Position numbers and translations under genes: made by a program. From contig JACDQD010000004.1 in NCBI GenBank assembly GCA_019843655.1, positions 1,736,001-1,800,000 of the forward strand: DNA of 64,000 nucleotides, given 5' to 3'. Positions 13,101-25,200 of this stretch are shown piece by piece; within the stretch, counting starts at the first letter, position 1; every line of letters starts with the position of its first letter. The notes under the pieces were generated by a model. The model searched no databases. It saw only the letters and a program-made list of their open reading frames with translations, and was not told the origin of the DNA. This stretch comes from Lethocerus indicus. Lineage: Eukaryota > Arthropoda > Insecta > Hemiptera > Belostomatidae.

Positions 13101-15940
13101 GCTCTAGTATAATTTGATGGCTGAAAACGTGAAATAACTATTGTCATTAATAGATAATACAAAGGAAAGCTGCTCATAATACGGCAATGAGCCCTATCAT
13201 AAAATTAGGTATAGGGTTTCTTCCTTTTTATAATCCATCTGTGCCAACAGATGTTCAATTTACCGTCTAATCTACAATTAATCTACCAGCATGGCTTTCT
13301 GTGGAGAGTTATTTGATATTAGGGAATATTGGTTCTGAAAATTGAGGCCGCCCGTCCCTGTTTCTTACCCTCTGATGGTTCGACCCATTTACTCTCCGGG
13401 TATTTTTTTTTTGCCTTCCGAAATTATGCAAAGCTTATGAATTTTTCGTGCCTCAGAATAATATCGTCGTTAATTATTCTTTCGTCTGTCGATGGACGAA
13501 TTCGGGTTACTTTCGATCGCATTATTCTCGGAATTGGGTGAAGATCAGTAATTTACACGCGTTTTGACCGTTCTCAGGGGGAAGTACCGCGGAATAAAGT
13601 TCGTTCTGTCGCCGGCTTAATTTATCGCCGTCGAATTTTTGCACTCCCGTTTATTTTCACGGTCCTTTGGGTACGGGATCGAATTTTTTAGATGGTTTTA
13701 TGAAGACCGGATTTTTATTACCGCCTGTCACCTGTTACGCCCGTTGGGCTCGACACGGAATCCGCACATCTATAAAGGTGATTTATATAGTTTCGCCTCA
13801 CCTGTTGTCCGTCCTCACTTGGGCCGGTTTATTTACCTCCGGGGCGAATTCTCACAGAGTTATGACCGAAAGTTTTGCTGGAGAATGCGAAATATAATTT
13901 TTTTATTACTTTTTCCCTTTATTATTAACGGAAAAATAAATGTCAATTCGTAGAACATAAGTTTGGGAAGTTACGAGAAGAATAATTTTGTGTGTACTCC
14001 AATGCATTAGAAATCGTGCTTATTGGGCATTACTGTCCCTCTCTATTATTATGACTTTCCGTTTACCTTTTCATTTATACTTTTCAATATAATTTGAATG
14101 TTAGAGGCATGTTGTTACAACATAAATTGTTCGAATATTACTCGATTATTCTAAATGATAAAACGTTTCTAAAATTCGAACGCTTTGAAATTATAAAAAT
14201 ACTTTCTTTGTATACGTTTATGGAACAATGTCTGCTAGAAATTGGCAGAAAATTATTAAATCCTACACTTTGCGGTCATGGCCGCCTCTGAACCGTGTGC
14301 ACCTTTCTGATCATTTCGCCGCTCCTAACGGGATTAATGCAGCGTGAAACTTGAAGAAAATATGTAGCCTACTGTTTGGCTGCGATAGTAATAGGTAATA
14401 CGGTGTTGGAGAGAACATCGGATTTTGTACATGGCTATGTATGTACAAGTTTGTAATGATGCTATTGATGTCCATGTCATGATTTTATTATATGCAGGAT
14501 TTCTCTAGTTTGTATTGAATTCCCTTGTCTCCGATAAGCTAGTGATAAGAAATCCAATAATAGGATTACCAGGTCCGCCAAGCTGCCCCGTCCCTGTTTA
14601 GAGTGCCTCTAGTCGATAATAATATCATTATCCAATTAATATCGTCCGATAATTCAAATATTTACTGATGTTATATCGGATTATTTTAGATCAGTATACC
14701 GGGATAATTAGTTCTATACTGATGTTGCAATCTTGCTGTGGGACGTCCTGCGCTTGACTGGCAGTGAAATTAATTTTATTCCAATTAAGGTTAACAATTT
14801 TCAATGACGCTTTGACGAATTATCACAATTTTGTTGAACCATTATTAATTACCTTTAAGGGTTCAGCTCGGCCCCGAGCGCACGAGTGTAGTGTTAATGC
14901 GAAGTTCGCGTGGATAGGGCCGTGGAATACTGATTTCGCCAGTTCCTCCGTATTTTACCCTTTCTGTTTAATTGAATTCCGCTTTTCCGTTTTCTTTTTT
15001 CATCCTTTACAGCGAATTTTCGATAATGAATTGCCATTATTATTGGGCAGAAGATGGTCCCCATACCCTATTTTCGCGCGTTTCAGTAACGTTCTCCGTA
15101 TTAGTCAGTGGCCCAGATTGTTTCAACTCGATTGCTCTAATCGCTATTTTTTTTTTGGTTACGTCGCGTTATCTGCTTCCTGTCGCATTTGAACGTCTCG
15201 AACCCTCGCGGCCAATTACAAAGTGGGTTATTGTATTTATAATTTATAAATGATTATTCTCTAATTGGAATACTCCCCGACCCGCTAGAGGAATATAAGT
15301 CAAAGGAAATAAAATGTCACTAAATTTTCTTCTCTAAGAAATCACATTTATTTGAATACGGTTTTGCAAGCCTCAATGTGAGGCCAACGTTCTGGAAACG
15401 GTTTCCTACATCTGGATTACCCGTTGGTTCAATTGGCCGGAACCCTCTACATTGTAATGCTACAGTGAATGGTAATATTGTTCGGTTTGGCGGGGAGCAT
15501 TTTTGTACGGTATTTTTTTCCTGTCGATAAAATCCAATATTTTTGCTGGATGGGGCGAGTGAACCATGGGGATGAGGGTTGGCGTTAGGGCGGCTGCCAG
15601 CTGGGGGTTGACGCGTGTGTGGGCGGCCAGGTGGGGCTCCCTCCCCGCTACTGTTTAGCCCCTTTTGGCTCCCGTCCAGTCGCCGGGCCCTACCTATAAA
15701 TATCGATTCCGAGAGCGAGAGTAGGCCTGTCTTTGGACGAGACGGATACGCCACTTGTGTCGAGTGTTTCTGCCGTTGAACGTTGCGCGCCTATATCCAC
15801 GTGCCGATCTGCCAAAAACGACCTATCCCAATCGGATTTGGACATCTGCTCCTTCGAGACAATGATTTCTGCCTTGACTATATCCTCGTGAGCGCTCACG
15901 TCATACTGACGAATGAGCAATCGCTGCCTACAATATTAGG
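7104..15940. other. Unique non-coding DNA after ratchet point 1
   Basis: No gene, recognisable exon or complete transposon was found. The DNA is T-rich on the plus strand with scattered TAATTA words. There is a G13 run at 10542-10554 and an A-tract near 9831. Open frames reach 144 codons (15320-15754, minus) but show no protein family and are of the kind expected in T-skewed DNA. A B-box-like word near 12046 lacks the rest of a tRNA. Confidence 0.5.
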
Positions 15941-16384
15941 TTTTTTTTTAAACTTTATTTATTGTACAATCAACTATGTGCCAGTTATAGGTACAGTTGA
16001 CTGAAAAAGAAAAGGGAAAAAAGAATGAAAAGAGGAAAGGGACCGAACGAGTGGATTTGGATGTGCAGAGAGGCGGGAATGGAATTTAAGGAAGCGTGAT
16101 TTTGCGACTTAGAAACATACCGGGGAGCATTAAGGATGGTACCGAGGACTTTTTGACTGGAATGTTTGGATGCGAGCGATGTTGGATTTCTTGGCGGAAC
16201 CCCATTGTTCTATTCCGTATGTCCGTGTCGGTTTTAGTATAGCTTTATATATTGTCAGTTTGTTGGCTATTGTAAGTTTTGATGTCCTTTTCAAAAGAGG
16301 TCTCAATAGTCCAAATTTACGATTTAGATCTGTTCTTTTCAGTCGGGTATGGCCTATTAGGTGTAGCGTTTTTAATAACAGTGA
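15941..16384 (-). mobile_element. Jockey-type non-LTR retrotransposon 3' end, decayed
   Basis: On the minus strand an open stretch of about 50 codons reads through motifs of the Jockey-clade ORF2 C-terminus. These include KRTDLNRKFGLLRPLL, LTIYKAILKPTRTYGIEQWG and SAKKSNIARIQTFQSK, equivalent to the usual TYGIQLWG and NI..iQrFQSK segments. A one-base shift follows, with LNAPRYVS in the next frame and then HPNPLVRSL back in the first. The element ends with two overlapping AATAAA signals (15954-15963) and a nine-base poly-A tail, seen as T9 at 15941-15949 on plus. This is a classic 5'-truncated, target-primed insertion, dead through frameshifts. It lies antisense to the inferred intron. The upstream boundary near 16384 is approximate, and the clade assignment rests on motif memory. 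Confidence 0.85.
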
Positions 16385-17820
16385 GGTTGCAACCTGAAAT
16401 GATTAAAAATGCACGTATTCTGACTGAAACCAGCTAAAAAAAATGGAATAGCCAAAAATTCCGTACAGCATACAATGTATACTATGGTTGATCACTTTGT
16501 TGTTGTGGCCAGCTCTGACAGTAAAACGAATTTCATTAATCCGCTGCTTCGGTATTGTCGTTTGGCGAAATATGTTTCTTACAATTTGTATTTCTACACC
16601 ACAGTAAATGTGGAAAGCTGGCGAACACCCCGTACTAAGCGCCAGTCTAATTTCGGTGTCGGATAGCGATCGCGTTTAACCCGACTATCGACTGCAATTC
16701 GGCTGGGGAATGAGTTCTAGTTTCGGCTATTTTTACAGGAAATCGTGTATAAAATCAAGATTCAACTGTGTACGGTGTGCCTGCCGTACTATTATTTGGG
16801 TTGTGGAGCGATACAATTGCGTAATATTGTTGTTGCATAATACAGTCGATGTAGTGTTCCCCCCCCCTCAGGGATAATTCAGTCGAGAGTCGGTTGGTTT
16901 TATTTTTTGTTATGGCGGCCGCGTTTTCAGATATATATTTCTAGCCGGGAATTCCTCCTTATCCATTTATATTGCGGGCTGTGCTGTTAGGCCCATTAGA
17001 CTGCTTTTCTGGCGTCGCCGGGTCGGGCCAGTGCATTGAATTTCGCATTTTCGACGTGACCCGTGGGCGTCCTCCCTTTCTTGCCTTTAACGACTCCTTT
17101 CCCAGTGCACTCTGCATATAAGACGACGTGCATAAGTAATAGATGGCCGGTTCGTCCCCTAATAGACTTAGGCGTTATAGGATTGGAATAATTTCGAGGT
17201 AGGATCTCATGCCAGTTTTATTCTCTCTGGAGTTTGATTTATAAATTATATTCTGTATATAATATTTGTAATATGTTTATATATTTTTCCAAATGCATGG
17301 TTCTAAAACAGTGAAAGTTTCATAGGGAATATGTCCCGAATATCCCAACCCTAAATAATGGATAATGTATGGAGCATTGTAAACATTGCTTAAATTATGA
17401 TTTCACGTCTGACAAAGTAACAGTGAAAGTAGGTTTAATATATTCGACTTTCCTCCTTCCGCTTTTATGAAGTTTCTTGCTTTGTATGTCTCATCAACCG
17501 CACTAGACCCCCGGCCCCTTCCCCTTCCCTCCACCCCATTAGTTGTACTTAATGTCGTTTTTGCCGTGCTAAACTTTCCTCTTCTTGATTTGTTCAGTTG
17601 AGGTTGTGAAAAGATACAACTTTAAAGTTAATTAACACAAGTTCAGTTTCGGCTCCGGTATTACTTGCCGTTTAAAACTTACATTTTGGGCCTTTTCCTG
17701 CAGTGAATTTTAACTTTCCCGGCGCTGACTTTAAATGCACCGAGTCCCGATTGCTTTAACGATCAAGACGTCATTCCGTGTGTACGTCATTCCTGTGCAA
17801 GTTTTCATGTGACTAAAATA
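16385..17820. other. Non-coding DNA, no gene seen
   Basis: No gene is seen between the Jockey fragment and the mariner derivative. A short C-run lies at about 16860 and a pyrimidine-rich patch at about 17507-17535. No splice-site pair or transposon end was recognised. Confidence 0.5.
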
Positions 17821-18003
17821 TTAGGGGTACCCAAAAATAATCAACATTTTGACTTTGGAATTCATTTTATTTTGCTAAAAGAGAAACTTCAATTTTTAAT
17901 CTCCAATATTATCAACAACTCTCTGCCAATTTTCCGGCAAATTTTCCTCCTCACAACCAAAATACATCTTATCAAATTGTTGATTACTTTTGGGTACACC
18001 TAA
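17821..18003 (-). mobile_element. Mariner-type deletion derivative (MITE-like), 183 bp
   Basis: The ends are imperfect inverted repeats of roughly 30 bp. The left end begins TTAGGGGTACCCAAAAATAA, and the right end read on minus begins TTAGGTGTACCCAAAAGTAA. Both are flanked by TA (17819-17820 and 18004-18005), the target duplication of the Tc1/mariner superfamily. On the minus strand a short frame ends LPENWQRVVDNIGD and a stop (rc of 17896-17898), which resembles the extreme C-terminus of mariner transposases. The element therefore seems to be an internal deletion that joined one terminal repeat to the last codons and 3' UTR. It encodes no usable transposase and could move only in trans. Superfamily is well supported by TIR and TA; the C-terminal match is from memory. 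Confidence 0.8.
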
Positions 18004-18260
18004 TATTTTACTTCGTTATCATAATTTTTTCTATTTCTTTTAAATTATTCTTATTTACTATATCTAGATAGCCTTTAATCTCCGTGGTGAGGTCATTCCA
18101 AACACTCACCAACTTCCGTATATGTATATTAAACTCATTACGGAAGCCCACAAAAACTTATGTACGCATTGTTTATGGTTAGATATAATATTAATTTTAT
18201 GTTTCACAACTCATATCCTGAATTTCTGGGTTGTTTTAACTCATCTATATGTGAAAAATA
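18004..18260 (-). pseudogene. Possible retroelement ORF C-terminus, uncertain
   Basis: On the minus strand, about 50 codons between two stops read as a basic, WN-containing tail with the core RKLVSVWNDLTTEIKGYL, then VNKNNLKEIEKI and a stop. A WN-x-L segment followed by a VN-F-K-like helix is common at the C-terminus of several non-LTR retrotransposon ORF2 proteins. It abuts the mariner derivative, which may have inserted at its edge. No catalytic motif is present, so the assignment is weak. It could equally be a chance frame. Confidence 0.25.
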
Positions 18261-19079
18261 TTTTGGGAAACTATAGGAACTATAGGAAGAGAGGGAATGG
18301 CTGTGGCTTAATAACATGTGCCGTTTCTTAGCCCCGTTGGTTATGAATGACGCATAAAGCGTTTAACTTCTGTGTGTAATTTAAGGGCGGAGTCTCCACT
18401 CCATCGTTATACACGTGTTTGTGATATTATATCCTGTATATAGGCGGCTAGTCTTTCCTCCTCCCTTCCTTTATCCCTTTCTCACTACCCTCGAGGGCAC
18501 TCCTCCGGCCAATTTAGGGACTGGAGTACTTCCCTTGAATCGGAAGTGCCCTCCGTAACGAAGTTTATACCAACTGGAGGGGGAGTGAATTTAATCGCGA
18601 TTGTGATTCGTTATTAGCAAAAAAAAATATATAGTGCCGTGAATATAAATGCCAGGAAGTATAAATCTGTGCTATCACTATTTTATGATAAGAATATTTA
18701 CACTACAAAGAGAAATACCTCCAACAGAGAAATAATTTCAGGTATGCAAACTCATTTTCCAGTCTTGGAACTATGGGCATTCTGATATAATAGGATTTTT
18801 AAAAATAGGGCGGGATATTTCATTGTCCGTCGTCCCCGCATGCCTCAAAGGTGCCATATTCATTTGAACGCATAATAACCGTGACTATTTTCGTTGTTTC
18901 TTTTTCCACTTTCCGTTTAACCTTTAAACGAGCTAAGTCTAATGTCGCGTTCCTCTGCGGGAGAAGAGGAACTCTGGATCACTTTCCGGCGGTCCTCAAA
19001 ATAGGCACTATCTCCCTCCGTTCGGCGGAGCGACAGATGTCTACAGCTTGGGGAGTTGTTATTAATACACACGGCGGTA
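18261..19079. other. Non-coding DNA, no gene seen
   Basis: Nothing gene-like is recognised. The sequence TTTCAG then GTATGC near 18736-18745 resembles a fused splice site, but its upstream tract is purine-rich and it was not accepted as a ratchet point. Confidence 0.5.
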
Positions 19080-19345
19080 AACACTCGAAACGGGGACGGA
19101 GTGTTCCTCGCCCCCGCCGCCCCCGCTCTACCGTCTCTTATGTTTTCATTAACCTCCCCCCGAAATGTTATATTCTCCGGGCGACCCCTTTGCGGTAAAT
19201 TCGCTCTAACGGCGGTGGCGTTCATTGGCGATGACGGCGCCCTAGTGGAGTTTCGAGGTCTCGCCTGAAAATTTAATGTGGGCTCCGCCCCCCCCCCGGC
19301 CCCCTACCGCCCTCGGGGGGCCCCCGGGCGGCCGCGCCCGCGATA
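19080..19345. other. GC- and CpG-rich island
   Basis: This is a clearly GC-rich patch in otherwise AT-rich DNA. It contains C10 at 19288-19297, several G and C blocks at 19310-19330, and repeated CGCCCGCG-like words. Overlapping open frames on both strands here are a by-product of the GC content. It could be a regulatory island or an alternative promoter, but no TATA box, initiator or coding exon could be tied to it. Confidence 0.4.
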
Positions 19346-19585
19346 TTACGCACACTGCTTAGGGCCCAGGTTAATGCTTTAACCGCTCCTCCCTGTGCGG
19401 TCGTCCGGTATTAACGATAAGAAGGCCCCTTTACCCACCCACCCCCCACCTTGGTCCACTCTGCTAACTTCACCCTAAATTATAACTAATTGCAGTTTAT
19501 AGTGGAATATTGTTTCTGATTGATGGTGGCATAATTTTCCGATAATATATGATTTTAATAGTTGCAAAATATTCGTATTTATAAC

Positions 19586-19588
<3 letters not shown>

Positions 19589-19644
<56 letters not shown>
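19589..19644. repeat. (AT)28 microsatellite
   Basis: A pure 56-bp AT dinucleotide array lies between GACG-C and TTCATT. It is the cause of a spurious I-Y repeat frame on the minus strand. Confidence 0.97.
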
Positions 19645-19646
<2 letters not shown>

Positions 19647-20316
19647 CATTCCAGATCTCAGCAGACCTGCTTCTTTTTGTATTTGCATGATTGTCAAGCG
19701 CTTCGATACATATAATGTTAAGGATATAATTCTTTTATCGGTTTATCGGATTTTTCTGGACTATCCTTGCCCGCCTTATCACGTCGCGTCAGCGTTATCT
19801 GTCGGATTACCGAACAATTGCTCAATTTATAATTGCCGGTGGGGGGGAATACTTTAAATTAATTGTTTCCATAAATTGTATTCGGATCGTTTTTGTAATA
19901 AACGAGCGGCACTAAAGGTTGACCACGCGTGGCGGCCTAGGAATTCCTGGTGAAGATGCGGCGGCGGCCATTAATTGCGGTCGGGTCGGGTCAGCGGTTC
20001 GGCAGAGAACAGTTTCTACGCCAGTTACCACTGGACAAATTGTTCTCCCTGTCGCCTCCCTCTTATCCCGGCCCGAGAATTTAACCGAAACCAAGACGAT
20101 CCCCTTTGCCAACAATTCAGATGCGGCGGTTGAACTTTCCACTCTTATAACTTCTCGAAGTTTTCCAACTCAGCAGTCTCGTAAGCTCCCTTTTACTGTC
20201 ACGAATGTTCTAATGCAGAACTGCCAAATTAGGTATAATTAAACTGGGTAATTAATTAATAAGGGCCAGGGCCTTTTATATCGAATACCAACAAATCCCT
20301 TGCGCCCCTACACTAA
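19645..20316. other. Non-coding DNA, no gene seen
   Basis: This is unique sequence between a microsatellite and a retroelement fragment. Open frames at 19912-20242 on both strands mirror each other over a GC-rich patch. They show no recognisable domain. Confidence 0.5.
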
Positions 20317-20505
20317 AAAGTGTTGCTGTATGGGTCTGAAACATGGGGAATGAGAAGGATAGAAGGAAAAAATCTTATAGTGTCTGACAATAAACTACAA
20401 CGAAAGGAATACGGGGCAACACGTGAACAATGAGAATGGAGAAGGATATATAATACAGAGATCGGGGACTTCTACAATAGTGCAGATAGTATAAGCGAAA
20501 TAATC
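20317..20505 (+). pseudogene. Non-LTR reverse transcriptase C-terminal fragment
   Basis: Plus-strand frame starting at 20317 reads KVLLYGSETWGMRRIEGKNL, containing the LLYGSETW motif typical of the region just after the reverse-transcriptase palm in many non-LTR retrotransposons. After one in-frame stop it continues EWRRIYNTEIGDFYNSADSI, which matches the usual R-N-EI...I..I spacing before a missing RLRW-GH-RM block. A TAA follows at 20506. The fragment is about 63 codons, interrupted, without catalytic residues, and has no visible poly-A tail or target duplication. The clade cannot be fixed (RTE-, L2- or Jockey-like are all possible). Confidence 0.8.
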
Positions 20506-21692
20506 TAATATAATTAATTCAATTTATTTAAACTGTTTGTTTCGGGGTCCGCGATGAGTGTATTTTAATACTCGTCATTGATTTCTTACATGAAAATTGT
20601 GTACAACAAATGTTATGCATGTGAATTTTAGAGCATTGTCGGGTTTGTTCAAAAAATTGGAATAATTTCTACCAAAAAAATTGAAATCAAATTTTTGGGA
20701 AATACCGATATTCATTTGATTTGTATATATTTTACTCCGGTTTTTATTTATTACTTGCCATCCGCCATATATTTTGTCCTTCGGTTCCTGCCTTCATATT
20801 TCTTTTGATATATATACGGCACTGTGGAGGAATGAGATATGGAAATGAAATAAATAGGGTGTCCTCACGGTAATTTCATATTTGTACCAATGTTTGAGTT
20901 GTGAACATATATAAAAATATTGTATTTTACTATTGTAATGAGGAATTACACACAAATGTGGTTATAATACCGGAGAATCGAACACGGACGTATGTCATAA
21001 ATTCTATCCTACGTTTTTCCTAAAGCGCAGCACAATGGCCGGTTTTTTTAGACACTCGGGGCTGGAAAAAATTTGAATCGATATCCTCATCTCTGTTGGG
21101 CCTTTTTGGGAATTAGTTTTTTTTCCAAAAGCTCCAAACAAGTGGTCCTTGACGTGGCTTGAGGTCACTGGGGTCGCTGTTGTTCGTGCGGCCCGATGTT
21201 GTTTCGGCCTTGAATTATGCTGTAATTATCTCGCTTTAGAGACAGCTGGCTGACCGGCAACGACCCCCTCGTCCTGTGTTTGACTCGAGATTTCCACGTA
21301 TAAAATCACGTCTGTAAAGAAACCGTAATCTGGTCCACGACCGGAACCGACGGGCCGATGTATACTATTTTTTAAATCTTTTAACAGCGCGGATTAAGAC
21401 GATGTTAATATTTCTGAGATTCTCTACTGGAATCCCGAAAGGCGCGGACAGACATTATATCTTAGAGTGAAGCGCGCTGTGCCACAACGACATTGTGTAG
21501 TGTTAACGCCGGTTAACCCACAGATATTTGTGTACGTTATTAAATGCCGGAGATATGCATAATAATGGGGGCTCAGGGGCTGGGGGTCATTGAATAACTC
21601 CGGTACACGTGCCCCGGGGCTCATTGTAATAACCCGAGTAATGAATGCGTTAAATCTCCCACGTTGACCCACGGCACAATGAAACATAGATA

Positions 21693-21695
<3 letters not shown>
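20506..21695. other. Non-coding DNA, no gene seen
   Basis: No gene is seen. On the minus strand, 20973-20985 holds a B-box-like GTGTTCGATTCTC, but no convincing A box or cloverleaf goes with it, so neither a tRNA nor a SINE is called. Confidence 0.5.

Positions 21696-21753
<58 letters not shown>
21696..21753. repeat. (AT)29 microsatellite
   Basis: A pure 58-bp AT array, the longest of the four in the window. It lies about 2 kb from the array at 19589. Confidence 0.97.
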
Positions 21754-21756
<3 letters not shown>

Positions 21757-22249
21757 TTGTTTTTATCGAAGTTGGATGTATCGCCCCTCCGGCTGTGTAT
21801 CACCCCGATGTGTGATACATTGTGCGTAAGTGCGGTCCCCATCCCTCCCCCCGCCCTGCCTTCGGTGTCTTCGGGGCTTTTTCAATGAATTATCGGGCGA
21901 CCGCGTGGGACAATAACAGGGGTGTCAGGCGGAAGAGGGCGTGGGTATTCTGTAATATCGAGGGAGGGGCGGTTAATGATAAACTATTGTTATTGGCGGC
22001 TATTTCTTTTTTTCGAGCTCTGTCAATAGGGGCGGAACTCGTAGGCGTTAGCCGCGCCCTTAAGGGCTCAATAGTAGGTTTCAAAAATTCGACCTAGGTG
22101 GCCTTACCACGGTCACTTTCGTTTTTCATTTTTTTGTATTCTAAGACTGCTGTGTTCTTTTTACCTTATTTATTCGTATCATATGTACAACAGGTTGTTA
22201 TATCCCTTTTTAACCTAAAACTATTTATAAAGGGTTTTACTTATGTGGG
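21754..22249. other. Non-coding DNA, no gene seen
   Basis: GC-rich to about 22100, then AT-rich. No exon, transposon end or RNA gene was recognised. Confidence 0.5.
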
Positions 22250-22289
22250 AATCTGTTGTTTTTAAGACTTTACTTAAAAACAACAGATT
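22250..22289. repeat. Perfect 16-bp hairpin
   Basis: AATCTGTTGTTTTTAA at 22250-22265 and its exact reverse complement at 22274-22289 are separated by eight bases. The RNA of either strand would form a 16-bp stem. The arms are too short for a typical miRNA precursor, and no flanking target duplication marks it as a transposon. AAGTACTTTA-type words just outside extend the symmetry loosely. Confidence 0.85.
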
Positions 22290-25200
22290 AAGTACTTTAC
22301 AATAAAAGTGGTGTTAAAATAACTTTAAAGTACTAAAGTAAAAAAAAATGTATTAACCGAAAGCAACTGTTGTATTTTCCTGTGTATCGCGTGCGCCGGA
22401 TCCAGAAAATGTCCAGTTCTTTTACCTCGAGAATTGATATCGGATACCGGAATATTTACCCAGACCCGAGGCCGGAAATAGGAACGATAAATTCGAAGAG
22501 GTGGCAAAACCCTAATCAGAGCCGACCCGCCCCTTCCCCTTTCCCTGGTTTTGGACCCTTGGAATCCCTTCCAAAGGGATTACCTGGCCGGGCACATCCG
22601 AAACAATTTCAATCTTGGGATTTACTCCTAGAATTTCGTTTTCGGGACGATCCCTTTCCGCCCACCCTCACCCCTGGACGGTTAGACGTCGAAATGTGTC
22701 CGGGCTATCCGATATTCATCCCATTCCTTTCTTCTCCTGGAGATTGAAAGCAATCGGTAACCCTTCGACCGAACAGTCTAGAGCAATCCCTTCCTTGAAC
22801 AGTTCAGTTGGAGCACACCTCGCAACTTATTTAACACACGTTCCTGAACATCAAAGTTTTAATGTAGGCAAGTAAACAGCAGTATAAATTGGCGGCTACT
22901 GAAGGTTCTTCTTCGTGCACGCATGAAACAATTTATGTTCGAGTCTTACAGCCTAAAAAGTGAATTTAAATACGAGTAAAATACTTTGTACAAGTGTTGT
23001 AAAGAAGAGAGTTCGTGTCTTGTTCCCCATTGCGATTTGGCTGCGGGGGGCATCAAACTTTTCTACTCCTCTCAGGTCCCCCCCCATTGCCCAACTTGTT
23101 GAGCCATAGCTCCCCCCTCGACAGTGTGCTCGCTACCCTGATATGTCGCAAGAGTCACTTTCGCAAGTTTTTAAACCGTTTATATGATTGAACTTTAACT
23201 GCACAGGAGGAGCGGGGCTCGAAGTGTCGAGCTTTCTCTTTTGGTCCACTGCCTATTACGGTGTTGGATAATTATGTCTATTCGTAAACAGTGGTCAGTA
23301 AGTGCCGTATGTAGTGGGGTGTCTATTTGTATGTGGAAATATGTTTTATTATTCGTTCTATAATATAATCATACTAATGATGCGTGAGCGTTGTCTACCA
23401 TCGCTTGTTTAAATTGAAAAAAAATTCTGGAGCGACTGTTTCATTCAAATAAAAATTATTCCGGATTCATTCCTATCAGTTCCTCTGAATATGTATGGTC
23501 TCTGAGGTTATTTAATGTTAATACCGCTGGGTCGAGCTTTAATGCCGCCCCCTTTCGTGCCAGGAGGAAACGCTATTGAAATATCAGTCGGAAGTTGGGT
23601 GCCGTAGACTCAGCGCTGTTGTAATTTATCCCGACGTTAACCGTGTTTGTTTATATGAGGATAGCACGTGCGTGTGACTGGTCGGGATATTTCATTCGGG
23701 AACGGTCGTTCGGGGGCGGTGGCGGGGGCGGCGGAGGCGCTCTCGTCTTTTGTAACTCGCGCGGCCATACTTCAGCCCGATTGTTAAAATTTACTGCCCT
23801 GCTCTTACACACTCGACGTCTTTCCGAGAACTCTGTGCACCCCCCTTTTTTTCACTTCTTCGCCCCCGTCCGTTCGATTCCTCTTCCCAACCGGTGACAA
23901 ACGGGTGTCGTCGGAACGCAAATGGCAGTCTCGGTTAGTAGGTAATATAAAATTCGTTCCGCTAGCGGTAACTTACGGTTAGAGTAATATTTTTTTAGGC
24001 ACACAAGCTTTATTCTATTTATACATTCCTTTTACAATTTTACACTTGAACTGTTTCTCAGTTTAAGATGTGCAAGACGTTACCTACGATTGAATGATGG
24101 TAAACTGTGGAGTTTAAAATCAACAAAAGCTAACACTCCAAAGGGGTTAATACAATAAATAGAACACGGCGGTCGTGTCGTAGGGCCCAGTGGAAGTAGT
24201 TCGTGGGGGTGACAAATTACCGAAGCCGAGCAATTTAATTCGGGATTTGGCGGTGGTGGTCGCCGATGGGGGAATTTAGGATTTACACGTAAAGAGTGGG
24301 CGCTAAAACCCGTCGGTGTTTCCGTCTGATTTTTTAAACGGCGGCCAAACAAAGCAAGATAAATTATCCTTCCGCAGGTTCAAAGGTTTCGTTTATTTAT
24401 CGAAACGGGTGGTGGTGGGGGGGGGGAGGTGTTCGACCAGGTGATCCGCCACTTGGGCCCGGGGTAAATAGTTAAACGGGCGTGCCGGGGGGTGGAAGGC
24501 CCGGCTAATGGGAGGGTGTTAATGACATACGCGTGGGAGAATGTCGCAGGTGGTATCTCATTACCGTCGGCCCGGTATTCTCGCATCGCCTAATTGTCCG
24601 CCGCGTTTAAAACAACTTTCGGCGGCGTCCGGCCTATTTGGCATACATGAGGCCTGTATGGATGACAGGCATTGTGATAGGTAAAATTCCGGATAGCAAA
24701 ATGTATAACTTAATTGAAATATCGCGCCCAGGCGATAGAATATTCTTGTTGGCGGAGAAATTAACTTTTTTCGCTTTTCTAATTCATCGGCTTCTGATGT
24801 TGTCGAATGTCAATCGGTGGAAATGACTTCGACATTCGTACACGGATGGAGGAGAAATTCACCTATCAAATATTGACAACTAGAATAAATTGACGCGACG
24901 GAAAGTACGAAATACTGAACGAATAAAAACAAGCTTTAGGCTGCATCCAATGTTTCCCACGTAACGGGAAACAAGACCCAATGGGAGGAGGTGGTGGTTT
25001 TGCCCGCTCCGCTGATTCCGGGACGGCCATTAATGACAGGTCATGGACCCCCCCCCGTACCGGTTATAAATAAAACGCAGCTGTCACCGAGTGAAAAACT
25101 GGAAGAAATAGGTTTACAGCATGTGCAGTCTGTAAATAAAACCGTATATCTCTGGAGGATGTAACTGTTTATTCCTTCTTTTAATCCGAACGCATTATCG

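Noticed and set aside
18725..18750. TTTCAG joined to GTATGC, resembling a fourth ratchet point
   Set aside because: The upstream region is purine-rich (AGAGAAATAA) with AGs close by, so the acceptor half is poor.
20960..21030. Minus-strand GTGTTCGATTCTC as the B box of a tRNA-derived SINE
   Set aside because: No convincing A box, no tail and no second copy in the window.
23860..23890. Plus-strand CCGTTCGATTCCTC as a tRNA B box
   Set aside because: Upstream sequence is pyrimidine-rich with no A box or cloverleaf.
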